Source: Planctomycetota bacterium (GTDB lineage: Bacteria; Planctomycetota; UBA1135; GCA-002686595). Taken from it: DNA of 56,076 nucleotides. Location of the stretch: positions 1 through 56,076 of the forward strand of contig JANQEJ010000096.1 of the NCBI GenBank assembly GCA_028278425.1. Direction: 5' to 3'. The notes beneath the pieces were generated by a model. The model saw nothing but the letters and a program-made list of their open reading frames with translations. It did no database searches and had not been told where the DNA came from. Both the position numbers and the translations under genes were made by a program. Positions 33,850 to 42,871 of the stretch are shown here, in pieces (position 1 is the first letter of the stretch; each line of letters begins with the position of its first letter).

Positions 33850-36012
33850 ATGAAGCACCCGATCCTCGCCGCGCTCGTCCTTCCGCTCGCCGCCTCCGCC
33901 GCGTCCCCTCAGTCGTCGACCGAGCTCCAGCTTCCGGGCCTCCTGCGGCCGCACGTCAACACGATCGACGCCGAGCTGATCGCCGACGGGCCGGGGATGG
34001 AGGTGACGCTCACCCTGGGCCTCTGGAACCCTAACGAGCGCGAGCGGGAGCTCGAGCTGCTCTTCCCGCTCGGCGCGGGGACGACGATCTCGGGCTTCGA
34101 GGTGCTGGTCGACGGGCGCGCGGTCGAGGGCAAGCTCTACCCGGTCGAGGAGGCGCGCGCGCTCCACCGCCAGCTCCTCCTGCGGACGAACGACACGGCG
34201 CTGCTCGAGCATTACGGCCAGGCGCTCGTCCACGTGCGCTTCCCGATGGAGGCCCAGGGGACGCCCGCCCTCACCCTGCGCTACACGCGGCTGATCGAGC
34301 CGGAGGGCGAGCACCTCTCGCTGCACCTCCCGCTGACCGCGTTCCGTTCCTTCGACGGGCCCAAGCTGCTGACCATGCGCGGCGAGATCCACGCCGCGAG
34401 CCCGGTGACGACGTTCTACTCGCCGACCAACGACGTGCGCGAGGTGGAGGCGTGGACGACCTGGGACGATTCGGGGACGCCGCGCTACCACTCGCGCTTC
34501 GCGGGCGAGGCGACCTACTGCTCGGGCGACAGCGACTTCGTCGCGCTCTACAAGGCGCGCGAGCGGCGCGAGCTCCTCGACGTGACCGTCCTCTCGCAGC
34601 GCCCCGACTCCGGCGAGGACGGCTACTTCCTCGCGGTGATCAACGGCGTCCCGCCCGAGGTCGACGAGGCGGCCGGCGCGGAGCCGCGCAACGTCGTCTT
34701 CGTGATCGACCGCTCGGGGAGCATGAAGGAGGGCAAGCTCGACCAGGCGCGCGAGGCGCTGAAGTACATGATCGCGAAGCTGCGACCCGAGGACCGCTTC
34801 AACGTCGTCTCGTACGCCCCCACCGTGCACTTCCTCGCCGCGACGCTGCAGGCGTCCGGCGCCAAGGGCGACGCGTACGCGTACCTCGACGGGCTCGAAC
34901 CGGACGGCGGCACGAACATCGCCGACGCGCTGACCGCGGCGCTCGGCCAGTTTCACGACGAGAGCCAGCTCAACCAGATCGTCTTCCTGACCGACGGCCT
35001 CCCGACGGAGGGCGTCACCGAGCTCACGGCGCTCTGCCGGACCGTCCGCGAGGCGAACGAGAAGAACGTGCGGCTGATCGCCTTCGGCGTCGGCTTCGAC
35101 GTGAACGGCGAGCTGCTCGACCGCCTGGCGGCGGAGAACCGCGGCCTCTCCGAGTACGTGCTGCCGAGCGAGGAGATCGCGCAGAAGGTGCCGGGCTTCT
35201 ACGCGCGGATGAGCACGCCGCTCGTCCTTGACGCGGAGCTCGCGCTGTCGGGCGCGACGTTCACCGACGTGTTTCCCCGCACCACGGGCGACCTCTACGG
35301 CGGGCACCAGCTCCTCCTGACCGGCCGCTACGCCGACGACGGCGAGCCCGGAGGCAAGCTCGTGATCACCGGCCGGCGCGGAACGCAGCCGTGGAAGGGC
35401 GAGTACGCCTTCGCGCTCGCGGAGTCCACGCCTCCGGGCGACGACGACCTCGTCGCGCGCATCTGGGCGACGAAGAAGATCGGCTTCCTGATCGACGACC
35501 TCCGCCTCCACGGCGAGACGGACGAGCGGATCGCCGCCGTCGTCGACCTGGGCACGCGCTTCGGCATCCTGACCGAGTACACCGCCTTCCTCGCGGCGGA
35601 GGAGACGGACCTCTCGGCGCTCGCGGCGAACTACCGGCGCTGCAAGGACGAGCTCGAGAACCGCGCCAAGGTGACCACCGGCTCGCACGGCGTCGCGCAG
35701 GCGTGCAACAGCAAGATCTTCCAGCGCGGCAGCACCGCGCGCTTCGAGAACAAGTGGATCGGCGCCGACGGCCGGGAGGTCACGGTGGAGTCCGTGCTCT
35801 GCGTGAAGGGCCGCACCTTCTTCAAGCGCGGCGACGAGTGGCTCGACCAGAGCGCGGCGGCCGAGACGCCGACCGACGTGATCGAGGTCAAAAGCGACGC
35901 CTTCTACGCGCTCGCCGACGCCCACCCCTGGGTGGCGTCGTGCGTGGCGCGCACGAAGAACTGCGTGATCACGGTGGACGGCACGACCTACCGGATCGTC
36001 GACGGCTGCTAG
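33850..36012 (+). CDS. exported VIT and von Willebrand factor A domain protein
   Basis: A 720-aa protein with a signal peptide (MKHPILAALVLPLAASAAS). A VIT domain covers about 30-160 (VTLTLGLWNPNERERELELLFPL, DGRAVEGKLYPVEEARALH). A vWA domain follows at about 280-455 with an intact MIDAS: DRSGSM, then the TDG of VFLTDGLPTEG. The C-terminal region (about 555-720) is helical plus a cysteine-containing tail (SVLCVKGRTFFKRG, SCVARTKNCVITVDG, ending DGC). The pair of domains usually mediates metal-dependent protein binding at the cell surface (inter-alpha-trypsin-inhibitor-like). Its partner is unknown. The stop is 3 nt from that of the convergent gene. Confidence 0.87.
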   Translation: MKHPILAALVLPLAASAASPQSSTELQLPGLLRPHVNTIDAELIADGPGMEVTLTLGLWNPNERERELELLFPLGAGTTISGFEVLVDGRAVEGKLYPVEEARALHRQLLLRTNDTALLEHYGQALVHVRFPMEAQGTPALTLRYTRLIEPEGEHLSLHLPLTAFRSFDGPKLLTMRGEIHAASPVTTFYSPTNDVREVEAWTTWDDSGTPRYHSRFAGEATYCSGDSDFVALYKARERRELLDVTVLSQRPDSGEDGYFLAVINGVPPEVDEAAGAEPRNVVFVIDRSGSMKEGKLDQAREALKYMIAKLRPEDRFNVVSYAPTVHFLAATLQASGAKGDAYAYLDGLEPDGGTNIADALTAALGQFHDESQLNQIVFLTDGLPTEGVTELTALCRTVREANEKNVRLIAFGVGFDVNGELLDRLAAENRGLSEYVLPSEEIAQKVPGFYARMSTPLVLDAELALSGATFTDVFPRTTGDLYGGHQLLLTGRYADDGEPGGKLVITGRRGTQPWKGEYAFALAESTPPGDDDLVARIWATKKIGFLIDDLRLHGETDERIAAVVDLGTRFGILTEYTAFLAAEETDLSALAANYRRCKDELENRAKVTTGSHGVAQACNSKIFQRGSTARFENKWIGADGREVTVESVLCVKGRTFFKRGDEWLDQSAAAETPTDVIEVKSDAFYALADAHPWVASCVARTKNCVITVDGTTYRIVDGC

Positions 36013-36015
36013 CGA

Positions 36016-37356
36016 CTAGAAGTACCCGAGCGACTTCATCCCCTCGAGGAACGCCTCGTTGGCGTCGATCCCGGGCTCGCGCGGCGGCGTCGCGGGGCGG
36101 AAGCCCGCCGCGTAGGTCGGGACGCTCCGCTCGGGGTGCGCGGCGCGCCATTCATCGGTCATCCACTCGCGCCGCGCGGTGCCGACCGCGTCCTCCGGAA
36201 CCGCGAGGTCGAGCCACGCGCAGAGCGTCGGCATGACGTCGTAGACCGAGCCCAGGACCTGCAGCTCGCCGTGCAGCCCCTCGCGTCGCACGCCCGGCCC
36301 CGCGGCGATCACGACGCCCGGCGGGCCGTCGAGGTGGCCGCCCGAGGGGATGCTCTGCGGCTCGTCGAGGCGGTCGGCGTGCATGCCGTGATCGGAGAGG
36401 ACGAGGATGAGCGCGTCGTCGGGCACGTGCTCGAGCGCCTCGCCGATCCAGCGGTCGACGACCTCGTAGGCGCGGTCGATCCGGTCGCCGAGGAGCTCCA
36501 CCTTCTGCGGGGACACGCGGTACTCGTACGCTTCCGGCTCGCGGTAGCGCCAGTAGTAGTGCCCGGCCACGTCGGCGAGCCCCGTGTACAGGAGGTTGAG
36601 GTCGGCGACCCGCTCCTCGAGCTCGGCGCAGAAGATCCGCTGGTGGGTGCGGTCGCCGTGGAAGGCGAACCGGAAGTTGCCTTCCATCGCGTGCTCCATG
36701 CCCCAGGCCACGCCGTCGGGCACGCCGCCGAAGCGGTCGGTGAACTCGTTCGCGAGCGGACCGATCGGCGCGCCGTCCTGAAGGAGCGGCATGATGCGGT
36801 CCTGGAGGCCGGCGGGGTAGGTGAGCTCCTCCAGACCGCCCTCCCACACCCCCGCCTTCCAGAGCACCTTGGCCTGCACCTGCGCCGCGTAGGAGGCGAC
36901 GATCCGCGCGCCGGGCACTTCCTCGGCGGGCCAGGACACCCACCAGGCCACCGAGAGGACCGAGCGGCCGTTCTCCCCCGCGACGTTCCAGATCGCGGGG
37001 ACCTTGCGGCAGTTCGAGGTGTACGGGAGCGCGTCCGGCAGCTCCTTCCCGGTCTGCGGCTCGACCTCGGTGAAGAAGAGGATCCCGTGGTCCTTGCGGT
37101 GGGCGCCCGTGGCGACGGTGGTCCAGATCACCGGCGACATCGTGGGGACGTCGGTAGAGAGCAGGCCGGCGAGCCCGCGCTCGGCCAGGGCGGTGAGGTG
37201 CGGCGTCCGGCCCGCCTCCATCAGGGGCTGCAGCACGGACCACTCGAGGCCGTCCACCGCGAACACGACCACCGGCGGGCCGTCGTGGCCGGAGCCGCCG
37301 CCGGCGCAGCCCGCCGCCAGGAGAATGGCCGCCAAACCCCGGAACCCGCGCTTCAC
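36016..37356 (-). CDS. type I phosphodiesterase/alkaline-phosphatase-fold lipoprotein
   Basis: A 446-aa protein with a lipobox (LLAAGCAGG). The alkaline-phosphatase-superfamily metal sites are visible: VVVFAVDGLEWS (D35), the nucleophile region PTMSPVIWTTVATG where S74 aligns with the NPP Thr, LADVAGHYYW, LVLSDHGMH, and SGGHLDGPPG. The C-terminus MKSLGYF is typical of planctomycete members of this group. It is probably a phosphodiesterase or phosphonoacetate-hydrolase-like enzyme facing the periplasm; the substrate is unknown. The GTG start has no visible Shine-Dalgarno and lies only 14 nt after the U-tract of a strong minus-strand terminator, so its expression may be attenuated. Confidence 0.85.
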   Translation of the reverse strand: MKRGFRGLAAILLAAGCAGGGSGHDGPPVVVFAVDGLEWSVLQPLMEAGRTPHLTALAERGLAGLLSTDVPTMSPVIWTTVATGAHRKDHGILFFTEVEPQTGKELPDALPYTSNCRKVPAIWNVAGENGRSVLSVAWWVSWPAEEVPGARIVASYAAQVQAKVLWKAGVWEGGLEELTYPAGLQDRIMPLLQDGAPIGPLANEFTDRFGGVPDGVAWGMEHAMEGNFRFAFHGDRTHQRIFCAELEERVADLNLLYTGLADVAGHYYWRYREPEAYEYRVSPQKVELLGDRIDRAYEVVDRWIGEALEHVPDDALILVLSDHGMHADRLDEPQSIPSGGHLDGPPGVVIAAGPGVRREGLHGELQVLGSVYDVMPTLCAWLDLAVPEDAVGTARREWMTDEWRAAHPERSVPTYAAGFRPATPPREPGIDANEAFLEGMKSLGYF

Positions 37357-37370
37357 GCCGCGAGTCTATT

Positions 37371-37405
37371 AAAAAAAGCCCGCGCCGGCCCCCCCGGCGC
37401 GAGCT
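37371..37405 (-). terminator. strong intrinsic terminator 14 nt before a start codon (possible attenuator)
   Basis: On the minus strand, AGCTCGCGCCGG (37405-37394) pairs with CCGGCGCGGGCT (37388-37377) in a 12-bp stem with one G-U wobble and a 5-nt loop, followed directly by a U-tract (37377-37371). It is the clearest intrinsic terminator on this strand and lies inside the leader of the phosphodiesterase gene. Confidence 0.85.
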
Positions 37406-37654
37406 CCGGCGTCCACGCGCGCAGGGCATGGACACCCTTCAAGAGGCGAGGCTTCGAAAGGAACGATCGGAGCGCAGCGGCGTGGCTCCCGGGGCTCGGC
37501 TACGAGCGTGGCGCAGGCCCGGGAACGCCTGGTGGAGAGTGAAGCCGTGGCGGCTCAGGCCGCCCAAGTGGCTCGTCACCGGCAGGAACGACATCCGCCG
37601 GCGGGTCCGCCAGGGATTCTCGCGGCCGCGGGCCGCGGTTAGGCTCCCGGCGCC
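37406..37654 (-). other. gene-free leader region upstream of the attenuator
   Basis: About 250 nt between the terminator and the divergent SGNH gene. I recognise no riboswitch or known ncRNA consensus. On the minus strand it contains a possible 51-codon ORF (37594-37439, MSFLPVTSHLGGLSRHG...) ending about 35 nt before the terminator stem, and several GC-rich inverted repeats (e.g. CAGGC-N8-GCCTG). It may encode a leader peptide or a structured RNA, or hold only promoters for the two divergent genes. Confidence 0.35.
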
Positions 37655-38848
37655 GTGCCGCGCCGCCGCCGCCTCCTCCGCCTCGCGCTCCTCGCCCTGC
37701 TCCTCGCGCTCGCCGGCGACCAGGCGGCCCAGTACACCGTGCTCGCGGACGGGCGCCTGCGCGGCTTCTTCGTGGCGCCCTTCGACCCGCCGCTCTTCAT
37801 CCAGCCGCAGCTCGACCACCTCGAGCGCGTCCGCCGCCTCGCCGCGGGCGACCCGGAGGCGGCGGCGGCCTCCACGTTCGACGCCGAGCTCGGCTGGTGC
37901 CCGCGGCCGGGAGCGAGCCACTTCGGCTGCGTCTTCGACGGCTCGGCGAGCCGGCTGGGCGCCCAGCCCTTCCCGCGCCCGAAGACGCCGGGGACCCGCC
38001 GCGTCGTCGCGTACGGCGGCAGTTTCACGATGGGGATGGAGGTGGGCGAGCGCGACACCTGGCTCGCCGTCCTCGACGCCGACGTGCCCGAGGTCGAGAT
38101 CGCGAACCAGGGCGTCGCCGGCTACGGCCTGGACCAGGCCTTCCTGCGCTTCCAACGCGACGGCGCCGCGCTCGCGCCGGACGAGGTCTGGTTCGGCCTG
38201 ATGCCCCAGGCCGCGCTGCGGGTGTCGACGCACTACGCGCCGGCCTACTACCGCTGGACGACGATGTCGGCCTTCAAGCCGCGCTTCGTCCCGGGCGAGC
38301 CCGACGGACCGCGCCTGCGGCTCGTCGCGAACCCGGTCCGCGAGCCGGCCGACTACGTGCACCTCCTCACCGACCAGGAGGCCTTCGTCGACGCGATCGG
38401 CGAGACCGACCTCTGGGTGCGGCGCGCGCCGCTCGCCTTCGCGCCGCGCGGCTCCTCGTGGACGCACTGGTTCGCCACCACGCGGCTCGCGATCACGCTG
38501 CACGAGTCCGGCGGGCGCGCGCGCGAGGACTGGCTCGGCGACCCGGAGAGCGAGGTCTACGTCGTGATGCGCGAGCTCCTGCTCGCCTTCGCCGAAGAGG
38601 CCAACGCCGCCGGCGCGCGCTTCCGCGTCGTCGTCGTCCCCTCGCGCGCGGACCTCGTGCTGCGGCGCGACCGCGGCGCGTTCTGGGAGGATCTCCTCCG
38701 CGACGCGGACGTCGACGTCTTCGACGCGTCCGACGCGCTTACCGCCGCGGGCGCGATCGAGGACGAGAAGCTCTGGATGCCCGGCTCCCACTACAGCCCG
38801 GCGGCGAATCGCGTCGTGGCGGACGCCCTGCGCGAGGCCTGGTTCTAG
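37655..38848 (+). CDS. SGNH/GDSL-type hydrolase-like membrane-anchored protein
   Basis: A 397-aa protein. The N-terminus (PRRRRLLRLALLALLLALAGD) is a membrane anchor or signal. The SGNH fold is indicated by VVAYGGSFTMGMEVGERDTWLAVLD (block I serine in GGSFTMG, about 121-123), NQGVAGYGLDQAFLRF (block II/III Gly) and LWMPGSHYSPAANRVVADAL (C-terminal His). It resembles AlgX/DltD-like acyl-transfer or acetylesterase domains seen in polysaccharide modification. The substrate is unknown. The start is GTG. Its TAG stop and the TAG of the convergent gene share the CTAG at 38845-38848. Confidence 0.75.
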   Translation: MPRRRRLLRLALLALLLALAGDQAAQYTVLADGRLRGFFVAPFDPPLFIQPQLDHLERVRRLAAGDPEAAAASTFDAELGWCPRPGASHFGCVFDGSASRLGAQPFPRPKTPGTRRVVAYGGSFTMGMEVGERDTWLAVLDADVPEVEIANQGVAGYGLDQAFLRFQRDGAALAPDEVWFGLMPQAALRVSTHYAPAYYRWTTMSAFKPRFVPGEPDGPRLRLVANPVREPADYVHLLTDQEAFVDAIGETDLWVRRAPLAFAPRGSSWTHWFATTRLAITLHESGGRAREDWLGDPESEVYVVMRELLLAFAEEANAAGARFRVVVVPSRADLVLRRDRGAFWEDLLRDADVDVFDASDALTAAGAIEDEKLWMPGSHYSPAANRVVADALREAWF

Positions 38849-39432
38849 AGCGTCGCGAGCCCGCGCGCGTCCTCGGTGCGCCAGGCGGGCGCCGCCGCGA
38901 TCGCGGGGAGCACTTCGTCGGGACCGTCGACGAGCGTCCACATCGCCTTGTGCTCGGGCCGCAGGAAGCGGTCGCTCACCATCCGCTCGAGGATCTCGAC
39001 GAGCGGCCGGTAGAAGCCCTGCACGTCGACCAGCACGATCGGGTGACCGCCGAGGCCGAGGCGCTTCCACGTGATCGCCTCGGTCAGCTCCTCGAGGGTG
39101 CCGGTTCCGCCCGGCAGCGCGACCACGGCGTCGGCGGCCTCGAGCATGTGCCGCTTGCGCTGGTGCATGTCCTCGACGATCTGAAGCTCGGTCAGCCCGC
39201 GGTGCCCCCACTCGAGCTCGTCCATGAAGCGCGGCAGGACGCCCAGCACCTCGCCGCCCTCGGCCATCGCGCCGTCGGCGAGGGCGCCCATCGAGCCGAC
39301 GGCGCCGCCGCCGTAGACGATGCCGACCGACGCCTGCGCGAGGAGCCGCCCGAGCCGCTCGGCGGCGGCGTGGTGCTCCGGCGCGCAGGTCTGGCTGGAC
39401 GCGCAGTAGACGGCGACGCGGCGGGGCTTCAT
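38845..39432 (-). CDS. LOG-family protein (TIGR00730; nucleoside-monophosphate phosphoribohydrolase-like)
   Basis: A 195-aa cytoplasmic Rossmann-fold protein with the LOG signature PGGTGTLEE (107-115) and the conserved MHQRKRHM segment (89-96), plus the N-terminal VAVYCASSQTC and the IVYGGGAVGSMGALADGA phosphate loop. Enzymes with this motif release bases from (cytokinin) nucleoside monophosphates; the older label lysine decarboxylase is wrong for this family. The length is typical. The ATG overlaps the stop of the NlpC/P60 gene by 4 nt (ATGA). Confidence 0.92.
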   Translation of the reverse strand: MKPRRVAVYCASSQTCAPEHHAAAERLGRLLAQASVGIVYGGGAVGSMGALADGAMAEGGEVLGVLPRFMDELEWGHRGLTELQIVEDMHQRKRHMLEAADAVVALPGGTGTLEELTEAITWKRLGLGGHPIVLVDVQGFYRPLVEILERMVSDRFLRPEHKAMWTLVDGPDEVLPAIAAAPAWRTEDARGLATL

Positions 39433-40166
39433 CCCTCGACCTGCGGCGCGGAAAGCGCGCGGTAGCGGATCGGGACGAACCCGGCCTCCTTGAGCTTGTC
39501 GACCGGCATCACGTCTTCCTTCACGCGCGGGAAGGTCGCGTGGACGACGCGCATCGCTTCGCGCTCTTCGTCGACCCACTCGAGGAAGATCACGATGTGC
39601 CCGTAGGGCTTGTTGACCGCGTCGCCGGGGAGCAGCTCGTCGTAGCTCGAGAGCTCGTCGGTCACCTCGGCGAAGGTGTACGTCGCGTGGCGCTTCTCCG
39701 TCCGCCAGCAGCGCGAGACGAAGCCGCTGCAGTCGACGCCCAGCGCCTCGCGCGAGGCGCGCACGCGCGCGCGGAAGTTCTCGGTCGCCTCGAAGACGTG
39801 TCCGGCGGGACGGCCGGCGGCCAGCCCCTCGTCGAACTCCTCCAGCGTGGTGTAGCCGCCCCACTGGTAGGGAACGCCCACGCTGAGCTCGCCCGGACGC
39901 CAGCCGTCCTCGTGATAGCTCGCGTCCGGCGTGTCGACGCGCACGCCGCGCGAGTCCTCGCCGTGCAGGACGTTTCCGGGCTCGGGCGTCCACTCGTGCA
40001 GCCGGTACGTCTCGGCGATCGCGAGGATCTCCGCGCGCCGCGGATCGAGCGCCGGAGCCGCGGCTTCCGGCGCCGGCGCGACGGCGGGGGCCGGCGGGGT
40101 CGCGCAGGCCGAAAGAAGCGCGACCGCCGCGAGCGGGAGCCACGCGCGCCCTCGGGTGAAGAGCAT
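39429..40166 (-). CDS. NlpC/P60-like cysteine peptidase lipoprotein
   Basis: A 245-aa protein with a lipobox (LLSACATPP, acylated C21) and a Pro/Ala linker. The NlpC/P60-like core has VPYQWGG, the catalytic Cys in GVDCSGFVSRCW (C146) and the catalytic His in PYGHIVIFLEW (H190). The family cleaves peptidoglycan stem peptides or related amide bonds in the envelope; the wide spacing between the VPYQWGG block and Cys indicates an insertion. It is coupled to the LOG gene by an ATGA overlap. The 37-nt gap to the divergent metallohydrolase gene holds the start region of both. Confidence 0.82.
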   Translation of the reverse strand: MLFTRGRAWLPLAAVALLSACATPPAPAVAPAPEAAAPALDPRRAEILAIAETYRLHEWTPEPGNVLHGEDSRGVRVDTPDASYHEDGWRPGELSVGVPYQWGGYTTLEEFDEGLAAGRPAGHVFEATENFRARVRASREALGVDCSGFVSRCWRTEKRHATYTFAEVTDELSSYDELLPGDAVNKPYGHIVIFLEWVDEEREAMRVVHATFPRVKEDVMPVDKLKEAGFVPIRYRALSAPQVEG

Positions 40167-40203
40167 CCGGCCATCCTAGCTTCTGGTAAGGTCCGTGCGG
40201 ACC

Positions 40204-42462
40204 ATGCGCGCCCTTCTCGCCTCGCTCTTACTCGCGTCGCCCGCGCCGGTGGCCCAGGAGCTCGAGCTCGTCGGCGGAGTCGAACCGCAGCCCTTCTTCG
40301 CGGCGACTCAGCGTCTGATCGACGCGCTCGACTTCCTCGGCGCGCCGCTCTCCGACGCGGAGAAGGCGGCGATCGAAGCGGCCGGGGCGGAGGGCGAAGC
40401 CGGCGTGATGGCGGTGCAGCGCATCCTCGACCCGCACGTGCTCTGCGCGGTCCACGTCAACCCCGAGGCGCGCGTCAAGGCGACCGAGGGACCGGCACCG
40501 CGCGTGCTCGCCCAGGGCGGCTGGCGGACGTTTCTCGTGAAGGTGCAGAACGAAGCGGGCGTCACCGCCGAGCTCGGCGTGCGGAGCTCCGCCGCGCTGC
40601 CCGTCTTCGGCTCGCCGGCGTTGCCCGAGTCCGATGAGACCACGCCGGCCGAGGCGGCGCACCGCTTTCTGGAGCTCGCCATCGCGCGGCGGCCGCCGCT
40701 GCGCGCGACGCTCTCGGGGCTCGAGCTCGAATACGCCGTCCTCCAGCTCTACTCGCGCGACGCGGGGAAGCGCGAGGCCTCGCTCGCCTTCGACGTGGGC
40801 CAGGGCACGCAGGATCTCGGCTTCCGCGGCGAGGTGCCGTTGCTCTTCACGTGCCTGCCGGCGGTGGAGGTCCGCTTCGAGATCCTCGACGTCGACGGCG
40901 AGCCGACCACCGCCGCGATCACGCTGCGCGACGACCAGAGCCACGTCTACCCGTCGCCCGGCAAGCGGCTCGCGCCGGACTTCTTCTTCCACCAGCAGGT
41001 CTACCGGCGGAGCGGCGAGTCGGTCACGCTGGCGCCGGGCGCGTACACCGCCGAGGTCACGCGCGGGCCCGAGTACGAGAAGCTCGTGCAGCGCATCGAG
41101 GTTCCCGAGGCGGCGGAGCACGACGTGACGTTCCGGCTCGAGCGCTGGATCCACCTCGCCGCGGAGGGCTGGCGGTCCGGCGACCATCACGTGCACGCCG
41201 CCGGCTGCTCGCACTACGACAGCCCGACGCTCGGCGTGCGGCCGGAGGACATGCTGCGCCACATCGAGGGCGAGGACCTGAACGTCGGCTGCGTCCTGTC
41301 CTGGGGGCCGTGTTGGGACTTCCAGAAGGACTTCTTCGAAGGCGACGTACACCCGCTCTCCACCGACGACCACGTGATGCGCTACGACGTCGAGGTCTCC
41401 GGCTTTCCCTCGTCGCACTGCGGGCACCTGTCGCTGCTCGGGCTGAAGGAGGACGACTACCCGGGCACCGAGCACATCGACGACTGGCCGAGCTGGGACC
41501 TGCCCGTCTTGCAGTGGGCCAAGGAGCAGGGCGCCGTCACCGGCTTCAGCCACTCCGGCTTCGGCCTGCAGATTCCCGAGGAGGAGCTGCCGAGCTACGT
41601 CGTCCCGCCCTACGACGGCATCGGCGCGAACGAGTACGTCGTCGACGTCACGCACGACGTCGTCGACTTCCTCTCGGCGGTCGACACGCCGGCGCACTGG
41701 GAGCTCAACGTCTGGTACCACACCCTGAACTGCGGCTTCCGCACGCGGCTCTCGGGCGAGACCGACTTCCCCTGCATCTACGGCGACCGCGTCGGGATGG
41801 GCCGCGTGTACGTCAAGACCGGGCCGGGGCCGGTCGACTTCGACGCGTGGCTCGCGGGGCTGCGCGACGGGCGCTCGTACGTCACCGACGGCGCGACGCA
41901 CGTCGTCGACTTCAAGGTGCGCGAGGTGCGAGTGGGCGAGCCCGGCTCCTCCGGCGTGATCAGCCAGCTCGAGCTCGCCGAGCCGCGCGAGGTCGAGGTC
42001 ACCGCGCGCGTGGCGGCGCTCCTCGACGACGCGCCGAACCCCGAGATCAGCGAGCTGCCGCTCGAGTGGCAGCCCTACTGGCACGTCGAGCGCGCGCGCA
42101 TCGAGGACACGCGCCGCGTTCCCGTGGAGCTCGTCGTCAACGGCGTCGCGGTCGCGCAGCAGGAGCTCACGGCCGACGGGAAGCTCGTCCCGCTGCGCTT
42201 CACGGCGCGGATCGAGCGCTCCTCCTGGATCGCGCTGCGCGTCTTCCCCTCCGCGCACACGAACCCGGTGTTCGTGATCGTCGGCGGCAAGCCGATCCGC
42301 GCCAGCCGCCGCAGCGCGGAGTGGTGCCGCGCGTCCGTCGACGTCTGCTGGGAGCAGAAGGAATCCGGCATCCGCCTGGAGGAGAAGGACGCCGCGCGCG
42401 CGGCCTACGACCACGCGCGCGCGACGTACGACCGGATCGTGGAAGAGTCTGTGGCCGACTGA
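40204..42462 (+). CDS. exported CehA/McbA-type PHP-domain metallohydrolase
   Basis: About 752 aa with a signal peptide (MRALLASLLLASPAPVAQ) from the ATG at 40204; a GTG at 40195 is possible but less natural. The N-terminal 300 residues are helical then beta-rich. The PHP-like metal site begins with SGDHHVHAAGCSHY (HxH) and continues with PSSHCGHLSLLGL and VTGFSHSGFG. A C-terminal beta domain follows (LRDGRSYVTDGATHVVDFKV, typical of CehA-like proteins). Such proteins hydrolyse esters or phosphoesters in characterised cases; the natural substrate here is unknown. The small inverted repeat 42461-42480 after the stop could help end transcription. It lies immediately left of the low-GC defence island. 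Confidence 0.8.
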   Translation: MRALLASLLLASPAPVAQELELVGGVEPQPFFAATQRLIDALDFLGAPLSDAEKAAIEAAGAEGEAGVMAVQRILDPHVLCAVHVNPEARVKATEGPAPRVLAQGGWRTFLVKVQNEAGVTAELGVRSSAALPVFGSPALPESDETTPAEAAHRFLELAIARRPPLRATLSGLELEYAVLQLYSRDAGKREASLAFDVGQGTQDLGFRGEVPLLFTCLPAVEVRFEILDVDGEPTTAAITLRDDQSHVYPSPGKRLAPDFFFHQQVYRRSGESVTLAPGAYTAEVTRGPEYEKLVQRIEVPEAAEHDVTFRLERWIHLAAEGWRSGDHHVHAAGCSHYDSPTLGVRPEDMLRHIEGEDLNVGCVLSWGPCWDFQKDFFEGDVHPLSTDDHVMRYDVEVSGFPSSHCGHLSLLGLKEDDYPGTEHIDDWPSWDLPVLQWAKEQGAVTGFSHSGFGLQIPEEELPSYVVPPYDGIGANEYVVDVTHDVVDFLSAVDTPAHWELNVWYHTLNCGFRTRLSGETDFPCIYGDRVGMGRVYVKTGPGPVDFDAWLAGLRDGRSYVTDGATHVVDFKVREVRVGEPGSSGVISQLELAEPREVEVTARVAALLDDAPNPEISELPLEWQPYWHVERARIEDTRRVPVELVVNGVAVAQQELTADGKLVPLRFTARIERSSWIALRVFPSAHTNPVFVIVGGKPIRASRRSAEWCRASVDVCWEQKESGIRLEEKDAARAAYDHARATYDRIVEESVAD

Positions 42463-42480
42463 GTGAAGAGCCGCTCACTC
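42461..42480 (+). terminator. weak hairpin after metallohydrolase gene
   Basis: GAGTGA and TCACTC form a 6-bp stem around an 8-nt loop beginning inside the stop codon of the metallohydrolase gene. There is no U-tract, so termination is uncertain. The remaining sequence to 42657 shows lower GC and no ORF or RNA I can support; it appears to be the edge of the defence island. Confidence 0.35.
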
Positions 42481-42657
42481 CACCCACGGCCTCCAACGAT
42501 CGTGAAACGACTACGCGGGTGAATCGGCATGCAGCGTACACGGGCGCAAGCAGTTCATCGCCATTTGGCGGACTCTGAACTAACCGGAACCTCGCGCCCG
42601 CGCGGCAAGGGCGGATCGCCTGCAACAGACCTGAGCTACGCGAACTAGTGAAAGCTG

Positions 42658-42849
42658 CTAGCGGGACGAACGCTTCTGCGACTGAGGTCGCGATTGAGCC
42701 GTATGCACAGTCCTAGCCTGAACGACGCGCCATTTCTGCGCGTATGTCATACGGAGCTTCCGAGCCGACCAGGTTGAGGTTTCGCCAGAGATTTTCTTGG
42801 CGTGTTCCATGCGCAGTGTCCGCGCCCTCGCATCGGCTACATTGTCCAT
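42658..42849 (-). CDS. small basic protein downstream of dCTP-deaminase-type defence gene
   Basis: A 63-codon ORF starting 22 nt after the deaminase stop. A good Shine-Dalgarno (AGAGGT) sits about 6 nt before the ATG, which is better than that of many genes here. The product is strongly basic (Arg/Lys-rich) and contains a loose internal repeat: RTLRMEHAKK (11-20) and RKLRMTYAQK (30-39). No family is recognised and there is no signal or membrane segment. Its position suggests cotranscription with the deaminase and perhaps a regulatory or nucleic-acid-binding role. It could still be a chance ORF. Confidence 0.45.
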   Translation of the reverse strand: MDNVADARARTLRMEHAKKISGETSTWSARKLRMTYAQKWRVVQARTVHTAQSRPQSQKRSSR

Positions 42850-42871
42850 AGCGTACCTCTTCTTGGTGATC

